Of a stretch of 64,000 bases of DNA, positions 59,101 to 64,000 are shown one piece after another. The position numbers and the translations under genes are program-made. Each line of letters begins with the position of its first letter. Positions within the stretch are counted from its first letter, which is position 1. Origin of the DNA: Branchiostoma floridae (lineage: Eukaryota > Chordata > Leptocardii > Amphioxiformes > Branchiostomatidae). The notes beneath the pieces are model-generated. The model was not told the origin of the DNA and did no database searches. It worked only from the letters and a program-made list of their open reading frames with translations. The stretch covers positions 15,432,856 to 15,496,855 of the forward strand of contig NC_049990.1 in the NCBI RefSeq assembly GCF_000003815.2. The letters run 5' to 3'.

Positions 59101-62100
59101 TTTGTGTGTGTGTGACAAAAATAACAACAAAATACAATGCGGTATATATTTCATATTGCCCTCAATAGTCCCAACCCTCCCTCAGATCGGATTGCCCTCC
59201 GGCATTTAAGCGATCCTTTCCGTGGTCAAGCTTGTACCCCTGATGATAAAGAATACACTTGTGTTGTATTTTATATGTATGAACTGTACATGTAGGTACA
59301 TAAATGAAAGGAACAACAAGTTCATATGATAATGTTGTTTTAAGTGAAAAGAGTAGAATGTCCTGTCGGCCCTACATTTGGCAGGAGAAATGACCAAAGT
59401 CATGTACTACATATTTAGGTCGCCCAACTAAACATTGTGTTTTTTTCAGGTTGCGAAATTTGTCCGTGACAGAAGACGACAGCGTCGTTCCAGGCTGTCC
59501 AAGGAGCACCTGAAGAAAATCCCCACCAAGAAGTTCAAGAAAGGTGAGAGCCATTCAAAAAACTTTTCTAGAAAGCAGAATAAACTGATGAACTAAGGTC
59601 TGGTTAGTCAAGTCTATTTACTTAGCTTAGCTTAACTGTAGCTTGCCCAAAACCAGACTTACACATTGTAGATTTATAAAGCTATATATTACTGCAGCGA
59701 ACCTTAAAGCATTTTCTCAGTATTCAGATAATTTTCTTTCAAAATCAAAGTGGGATGGTATGAAGTCCTTGTAATGAACAGGTACCATGTCACTGCAGTT
59801 ATAAGATGACCTGCTAGAGGGCAGTACTGACTTGCCATGTGTTGCAGGTGATGAGTATGATGTCTGTGCCATCTGTCTGGATGACTATGAGGAGGGGGAC
59901 AAGCTCAGGATATTGCCTTGCTCCCATGGTAGGTCATATAATAGAAGTATTTAAAAACCTTTACAATGTACATACTAGTGTACATTACTCATTGTACAGA
60001 TTTTGATAGTAAGATAACACATTCTTATATCATTGTAAGTGCAATTGTACTTCTACTCTATCCTGTACTTTGTAGGATCATAAACATGTAATAAAGGTCT
60101 CATTCACATTTGAGTTAGGATGTCAAACTTCTTAAGATTCACAATGTCTTTCTCAAGGAAACTGCTTGACAATTAAGCTTACACCTCCTTTAACATTTAC
60201 TGCATCATCTGATACTAACAGAGATTTACCACATCTGATGAAGTATTGATTGCAAAAAATCTAGCTTTTGGAGAACCATACTGCTTTGATGCGCTTCATT
60301 GCCAACTTGCTAGGTGTCACTGTTGAACAGGCATGGTTAGTTTAACTATGGTCTTACAGCCATCCCAAATGCTCAGCAATTCTGTCATTACTTTAAAACC
60401 ATCAGCAGAGGATTCAATGAAAAATGATGGCTAATGATGTGGTCACATTAGTCACAAATTTTTGATTACATAGAATTTCCGAGCAAACTGTGACAAAACC
60501 ATTTGCCAAAACCACCAAAAAATATCTAAGAAAGCCTTTACAAAAACAAGACAGCTGAATTTTGTGAAAAAACACATGCTCCACTATCCCAAGAATACCT
60601 TCAGTGTGCGATTGTGTTATAATGTATGCAACTTAGCCATAAGCAAGCTTCTCTCATATTCGAATGAAAACTCATGTGTTGATAAAATCCATAGTTGTAA
60701 AATTTGAGCTGTGTCCCAACACAAAGGAAACACACACCACAAATGGTGACAGTGGCAGATGCCGTCTTCGCAACACCTTTGATTCACTCCTGACATCATC
60801 ACACTTCAGGTTCCCGGAAAGTCAGCACAGTGCAGCCGGCACGCTATGACTTGAATCGAACAGTTTTCAGGGCATTTGCATTACGCCCGCAAAATCTATG
60901 ATAAGTCTTATTCTTCCAGAAACTAGAAGGTTTGCTCTTCCTTACAGAGGAGATTTCCTGTTGGTTTGAAATTTACATTGGTTTGAAATTTACAATAGGT
61001 TCAAAACAACAGAGGAATTTGTGTTTGGAGTACTTGGGACAAAGCTCAAATTTGACGACAAAGCTTCTCTCTCCTCCCCCAGCCTACCACACCAAGTGCA
61101 TTGACCCCTGGCTGACGGGCAGCAAGCGCACCTGCCCGGTGTGCAAGCGGCGCGTGATTCCGGGGGACGACGAGACGTCCGACTCGGAGACCAGCCAGTC
61201 GGACATGGATAGCGATGACGACATGCCGGAGACCACGCCCCTCCTGGGCGCCACCGGGCCTGTAGACCGTACCAACTCTGCCATGGGGACCACTGACACT
61301 TCCAGGTTAGCCATCGTACTCCTTGGCAATTTACAGTATTTACTTTTCTCAATAAATTTACAGTATTTACATAAATACAAATGCCAAAATATTCTACCCT
61401 AAGCAATTGGATTAAGACACATCAGAGTTTTAACTCTACTGATAAAATTACATTCTATAGCAGTGAAACCAACTTAAATGTGTATACTTTAGGAATACAT
61501 CCCCACCATGCTCCATTTCCAAATACCAATAGAATCTCATAAACATGTTCAATAACATGCTTGTCTGAAATTTGTACATTTCCGTGTGTCAGAAAAACCT
61601 AATTACTAGTACTTCATTTTGTTCGTAACTAAGAAAACTAGATAGGAACCCACATTCCAACTTTAAAATTCTAAAACGAGTACTGTGACAGACATTTTAT
61701 TAACTTTCTAACACTTAGATGTCAAGAATATGTTGCATACTACTTTAGTATTTTTACATGCATAAACCTACAAAAATGCACCTACAGAAAAACATTGGGT
61801 ACACAGCTCCAACCAAGGTGCACATGCACCCAGTATTTTGAGCCCTGCATTCACACTGGCATTACCATCTCTGTAAAGACATTAGCACTGATGTTGCGGT
61901 CCCTGTCCTTGGTGCTGAATGACATTAAACACTAACCCCACCATCCCTGTCCCTGTCACATGCACCCAGTATTTTGAGCCCTGCATTCACACTGGCATTA
62001 CCATCTCTGTAAAGACATTAGCACTGATGTTGCTATCCCTGTCCGTGGTGCTGAATGACATTAACACTAACACTGCCATCCCTGGTACTGATTTGGGTGC

Positions 62101-62995
62101 ACCAAGGTGCACATGCACCCAGTATTTTGAGCCCTGCTTTCACACTGGCATTACCATCTCTGTAATGACATTAGCACTGATGTTGCGGTCCCTGTCCTTG
62201 GTTCTGAATGGCATTAAACACTGACCCCACCATCCCTGTCCCTGTCACATGCACCCAGTATTTCAAGCCCTGTTATCAGGGTGTCAACATGAATACTAAA
62301 TGGAACCTAGGGTTGGTGGGCCTCTTTTCATCAATTATCTATTGCAACAGAAGTAAGAACATGTTGGAAAAAGTTTCAACAATGTTTGCAGATAAGATTT
62401 TATCTTCCTTGCCAGTGGTCGAACCCAAAAAGGCTAGGATCAGCAGGTTCTTGCTAGGGTCGGTCAGGTAACTGGACAAAAGAATTCTATACCTATGTTT
62501 ATCGGAATGAAAGCTCATCAGTGTTGGTAAATTCCATAGTGAAATAAGTTTAAACTTTGTACCAACGCAAAAGAAAGACCATAAATTTTTGGTCGAGAAC
62601 TGTGACCTTCTTCAGGTAGATGACTCGCTGCACTGATGTTCCGGAAGTCGTCGGATGACGTCAGGCAACAGCGAATCATAAATGGCGGGAAAGCCACGGT
62701 TCAGAGAGGGTTGATGCGCCCTTGTGTAAATAGTAAATTTTTTCTTTCTTTTTTCACTATACCTGTTTGTATCTTGTCCAGGATGCACCACTCTGATGAG
62801 GAGAGTACTGAGACCCAGGAGACTGATGATGATGATGATGACTCCAGTGGTGATGAGGAAGAGAAGGGAGCATGGGGCTACTCCGGAGAAGTGGAGATCA
62901 AAGATGGACCCTCCCAGGAGACAAAGGTGGAGATGGGAGATGAGAAGGAAGAGGAAGATGAAGAGGAGAACAAGTCTGGACCAGAAATTGTGTGA
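50026..62995 (+). CDS. RNF13: RNF13-like E3 ubiquitin ligase (PA-TM-RING), 10 coding exons
   Basis: Joined exons 50026-50136, 51295-51375, 52106-52228, 53592-53679, 57956-58037, 58698-58803, 59450-59543, 59848-59928, 61083-61305 and 62782-62995 give 1203 nt, 400 codons plus TGA, with GT-AG introns and matching phases throughout. Seen: a hydrophobic signal segment at residues 11-30; a protease-associated domain at about 36-160 with C76 and C100; N-x-T sites at N42 and N85; a membrane helix at about 177-199 followed by a basic stretch (203-228); a RING-H2 at 235-276 with C235, C238, C253, H255, H258, C261, C273 and C276 all present; an acidic ETTPLL dileucine-type motif at 305-310; and an acidic tail at 333-395. 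Known for the family: single-pass E3 ligases of endosomes and lysosomes, with the PA domain lumenal and the RING cytosolic. Human RNF13 is of similar length. The RING region looks closer to RNF13 than to RNF167, but an invertebrate copy may predate that split. No break is seen. Confidence 0.95.
50729..50930. mobile_element. TACTGTAAATGC MITE, copy 1 (intron 1)
   Basis: Ends TACTGTAAATGC (50729-50740) and GCATTTACAGTA (50919-50930) are exact inverted repeats. The interior has inverted GTTCAC and GTGAAC blocks. Confidence 0.85.
51295..51375 (+). CDS. RNF13: RNF13-like coding exon 2
   Basis: 27 codons, phase 0 on both sides, acceptor TTTACAG and donor GTACTG. It encodes the start of the PA region, with an N-N-T glycosylation site and the FGSQLP segment typical of the family. 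Confidence 0.85.
51561..51762. mobile_element. TACTGTAAATGC MITE, copy 2 (intron 2)
   Basis: Right end GCATTTACAGTA is intact (51751-51762). The left end is degraded (TACAATGTAAGTAAATGCAG). The interior is similar to copies 1 and 3. Confidence 0.75.
52106..52228 (+). CDS. RNF13: RNF13-like coding exon 3 (PA domain)
   Basis: 41 codons, phase 0, acceptor CTGCAG and donor GTAAAA. It carries both PA cysteines, an N-I-T site, and [13 protein letters not shown], the strongly conserved PA-domain core. Confidence 0.93.
52284..52716 (+). mobile_element. 433-bp non-autonomous hAT element, intact (intron 3)
   Basis: TIRs begin TAGGGCTGGGTACCGGTAC; the right TIR differs at one position in 21. The 8-bp target duplication GTCTCTAG is exact (52276-52283 and 52717-52724). 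TAGGG ends and 8-bp duplications are hallmarks of hAT transposons. The interior is rich in AGGTCCGG and CCGGACCT palindromes; no transposase. Confidence 0.92.
53592..53679 (+). CDS. RNF13: RNF13-like coding exon 4 (PA domain)
   Basis: 88 nt, exits in phase 1 at GTAAGT. It encodes [19 protein letters not shown], the second conserved PA block. Confidence 0.93.
53780..54035 (-). mobile_element. SINE tail, diverged
   Basis: The extended tail (GATCCACTCACAGAAGGAAG...AACACAGGACCTCC) and CCTTTCCCAAGGGCACAACA; the tRNA head is degraded. Confidence 0.65.
54405..54910. mobile_element. hAT-like CAGGGCTCGAAATAC element between 85-bp direct repeats (intron 4)
   Basis: The element runs from CAGGGCTCGAAATAC (about 54490) to GTATTTCAAGCCCTA (about 54806), with TIRs rich in TGCAGGT motifs. 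Its flanks 54405-54485 and 54808-54905 are diverged copies of one segment (AATTATTATGTATAGTTGAA...), longer than a target duplication. Confidence 0.7.
54911..56825. other. Intron 4 interior, nothing recognised
   Basis: Unique intronic sequence. Several short frames (for example 55187-55513) but no domain or splice context. Confidence 0.5.
56831..56965 (+). mobile_element. tRNA-derived SINE (intron 4)
   Basis: A-box-like TGTATGGTTAGGG, B box GAGTTTGAATCC (from 56870), tail AAAGGCACCTTGTAC. Confidence 0.7.
57236..57923 (+). mobile_element. hAT-like CAGGGCTC element containing a nested element (intron 4)
   Basis: Ends CAGGGCTCAAAATACCACCT and ATTTCGAGCCCTG are those of the copy at 54490-54806. 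A second element (57266-57606) is inserted 30 bp inside its left end. Confidence 0.8.
57266..57606. mobile_element. 341-bp nested element, CAGGGTTCTAGC ends, 5-bp target duplication
   Basis: Inverted ends of 33-36 bp share CAGGGTTCTAGC and TTTTAGCGTAGTGG, with one 3-bp indel. TGCAG flanks both sides (57261-57265 and 57607-57611). Several internal CACTACGCTAAAAT repeats. Confidence 0.85.
57956..58037 (+). CDS. RNF13: RNF13-like coding exon 5 (PA domain end)
   Basis: 82 nt, phase 1 in and phase 2 out (GTAAGT). It encodes the IPSVFVG block that closes the PA fold. A transposon end lies only 32 bp upstream of this exon. Confidence 0.92.
58439..58650. mobile_element. TACTGTAAATGC MITE, copy 3 (intron 5)
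   Basis: Ends TACTGTAAAAGC (58439-58450) and GCATTAACAGTA (58639-58650). The interior reads CGCGGT and ACCGCGA blocks in inverted order. Confidence 0.85.
58698..58803 (+). CDS. RNF13: RNF13-like coding exon 6 (transmembrane)
   Basis: 106 nt, phase 2 in and phase 0 out, donor GTCAGC. It encodes [20 protein letters not shown] and the rest of the single membrane helix. Confidence 0.95.
59450..59543 (+). CDS. RNF13: RNF13-like coding exon 7 (juxtamembrane basic region)
   Basis: 94 nt, phase 0 in and phase 1 out, acceptor TTTTTTTCAG. It encodes the arginine- and lysine-rich cytosolic linker ending KKFKK, next to the RING. Confidence 0.94.
59848..59928 (+). CDS. RNF13: RNF13-like coding exon 8 (RING-H2, first half)
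   Basis: 81 nt, phase 1 on both sides. It encodes [20 protein letters not shown] and ILPCSH, supplying the first four zinc ligands. The intron interrupts the RING directly after H255. Confidence 0.97.
61083..61305 (+). CDS. RNF13: RNF13-like coding exon 9 (RING-H2 second half, sorting motif)
   Basis: 223 nt, phase 1 in and phase 2 out. It supplies the last four zinc ligands in [11 protein letters not shown] and TCPVC, then a Ser/Asp-rich stretch and ETTPLL. The donor GTTAGC is a weaker match than the other donors. GC content is clearly higher than in the neighbouring introns. Confidence 0.95.
61824..62275 (+). repeat. Tandem repeat of 136/153/136 bp in intron 9
   Basis: ATGCACCCAGTATTT begins units at 61824, 61960, 62113 and 62249 (the last partial). 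Each full unit contains TGTCCTTGGTGCTGAATGAC or a close variant, which resembles the core of the 47-bp minisatellite in the left half of the window. Confidence 0.9.
62782..62995 (+). CDS. RNF13: RNF13-like coding exon 10 (acidic tail, stop)
   Basis: 214 nt including TGA at 62993-62995. The acceptor is TTGTCCAG. It encodes a tail with a run of aspartates and many glutamates. The sequence is low in complexity, so conservation cannot confirm the boundary; the preserved reading phase does. Confidence 0.88.
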
Positions 62996-63059
62996 TTTTT
63001 GGACCAGGTGACCCTATGGTGCAGCCCACATGCAGGTTTATGGACAGGGGGTTTTGCTA

Positions 63060-63398
63060 CAGGGTTGGACAAGTTTTCTAAAATTCGCTTGTGCTATCGG
63101 GCAAATACATAGAAAATTTACTCGCCCAAACTAACTTTCACTTGTCCTGACATTTAAAAAACATTTGTCTAAGTATTTTCAATTCCATCACTAAAATTCT
63201 TTTACTGTTGGCTCTGTTTTTCTGTGTTGACCAATGCTTGATGCTATGGTTGTGTGCAAGGTAACATGTATTAATAATAATCTCTTTCATGGAAAAATTT
63301 TACTTGCCCTATCAGACAAGTTGTGTAGGACATGCACTTGCCCAATCAGCACTTTCACTTGCCCTGGACAATCAGGCTGGTGGACTTGTCCAACCCTG
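63060..63398. mobile_element. 339-bp element in the 3' flank/UTR, CAGGGTTGGACAAGT ends, 5-bp target duplication
   Basis: Exact 15-bp inverted ends CAGGGTTGGACAAGT. TGCTA flanks both sides (63055-63059 and 63399-63403). It starts 65 bp after the RNF13-like stop codon. The interior has CACTTGCCC-type repeats and no coding frame. Confidence 0.87.
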
Positions 63399-63403
63399 TG
63401 CTA

Positions 63404-64000
63404 CTGGATTTAACAGCAGAAAATGTAGCAATAACTCAAAACATCTCAGCTTTCTCTCCAAACTTTAGCTGTTCTTCAACACTTGTCTTTCCATAGGGAT
63501 TCATGCTTTATCTTCTTGAAAGAGGAACTGGTCAAGGCTGTAAAATTCGAAGCAAACCCCCCATGCCAAGTCCAGGCTTGTAACACCTTGGGTATATCAT
63601 GTGAGGCATGTGAAAGAAGTTGTCTCTTGTGACCCCATTTAAAGGAAGACAAGAGACAGCATCTTCAAAATGTTCTTCGAATTCTAACAGGCCTCTGAGA
63701 AACAGAGCAATAAGACTGATTCCTTCCAGCATTCATATCTCTTGCTAAACTTGAACTTGTCAATGTATTCTAGTTGGCGGGTAAGGGTCTTTGAGAATCC
63801 ACCTTACTTAGTATCAAGAGAGAAACATCTGAGAAAGCTATTGTTAAAATCTTAATGATGATTGTAGCTCTAGCTGTGGGTGGACATAGTAAAGCTGTAG
63901 ACCATCTCTTCTCAGTCTCAATGTGTTGAGTATATGCATGGTTGGTTTGTAAGTAGGACCTTCTGTATATGTAGGAACTCTGACTTGCTCAACCCCCACC
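63404..64000 (+). other. Downstream of the RNF13-like gene; no poly(A) signal seen
   Basis: Unique sequence. No AATAAA occurs between the stop codon and the window end, so the transcript end is not defined here. Confidence 0.5.

Noticed and set aside
62636-62781. In-frame ATG upstream of exon 10 as an alternative start
   Set aside because: It lies in intron 9 sequence before a good acceptor; the phase-matched splice from exon 9 explains the frame better.

Overview
This is animal (eukaryotic) nuclear DNA: long introns, GT-AG splice sites, tRNA-derived SINEs, LINE tails, hAT-type miniature transposons, microsatellites and satellite arrays. The only clear protein gene is an intact single-copy-type RNF13 (PA domain, membrane segment, RING-H2). 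The gene structure and repeat types suggest an invertebrate deuterostome, most likely an amphioxus (Branchiostoma); the species call is inference. Two assembly gaps are present (19941-20215 and 22696-22795).

Layout. 1-10 kb: mostly non-coding, with a 19-bp repeat array at the left edge, scattered SINEs and inverted-repeat elements, and one possible small secreted-peptide gene on the minus strand (coding exon 3647-3856, possible TATA box and first exon near 7.83-7.89 kb). 8.5-15.7 kb: a segmental tandem duplication (8.49-12.56 against 12.93-15.65 kb). 11.7-29.1 kb: a composite satellite domain in which arrays of a 47-bp minisatellite alternate with copies of a diverged 0.4-0.6 kb spacer, in both orientations, with one large inverted repeat and one recent 1.24-kb duplication. 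29.1-31 kb: little recognisable. 31-35.4 kb: a 69-bp tandem repeat, a 70-bp satellite whose every unit is a hairpin, a shorter inverted array of the same unit, and a 160-bp palindromic transposon with an 8-bp target duplication. 35.7-36.9 kb: a roughly 0.35-kb tandem repeat split by a 5'-truncated LINE. 37-44 kb: a GGTT microsatellite, two more LINE 3' ends, SINEs and dispersed repeats.

44.0-63 kb: the RNF13-like locus on the plus strand. A CpG-containing stretch with a CRE, TCTCGCGAGA and CACGTG at 44.07-44.11 kb, followed by a splice donor at 44222, is a good candidate promoter and 5'UTR exon. Ten coding exons (50026-62995) join in phase into 400 codons plus stop: signal peptide, protease-associated domain with a conserved cysteine pair, one membrane helix, a complete C3H2C3 RING, an acidic dileucine sorting motif and an acidic tail. 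Its introns and 3' flank hold at least eight miniature transposons, several with intact target-site duplications.

Most long reading frames in the window are accidental: they run through the microsatellites and minisatellites, which happen to lack stops.
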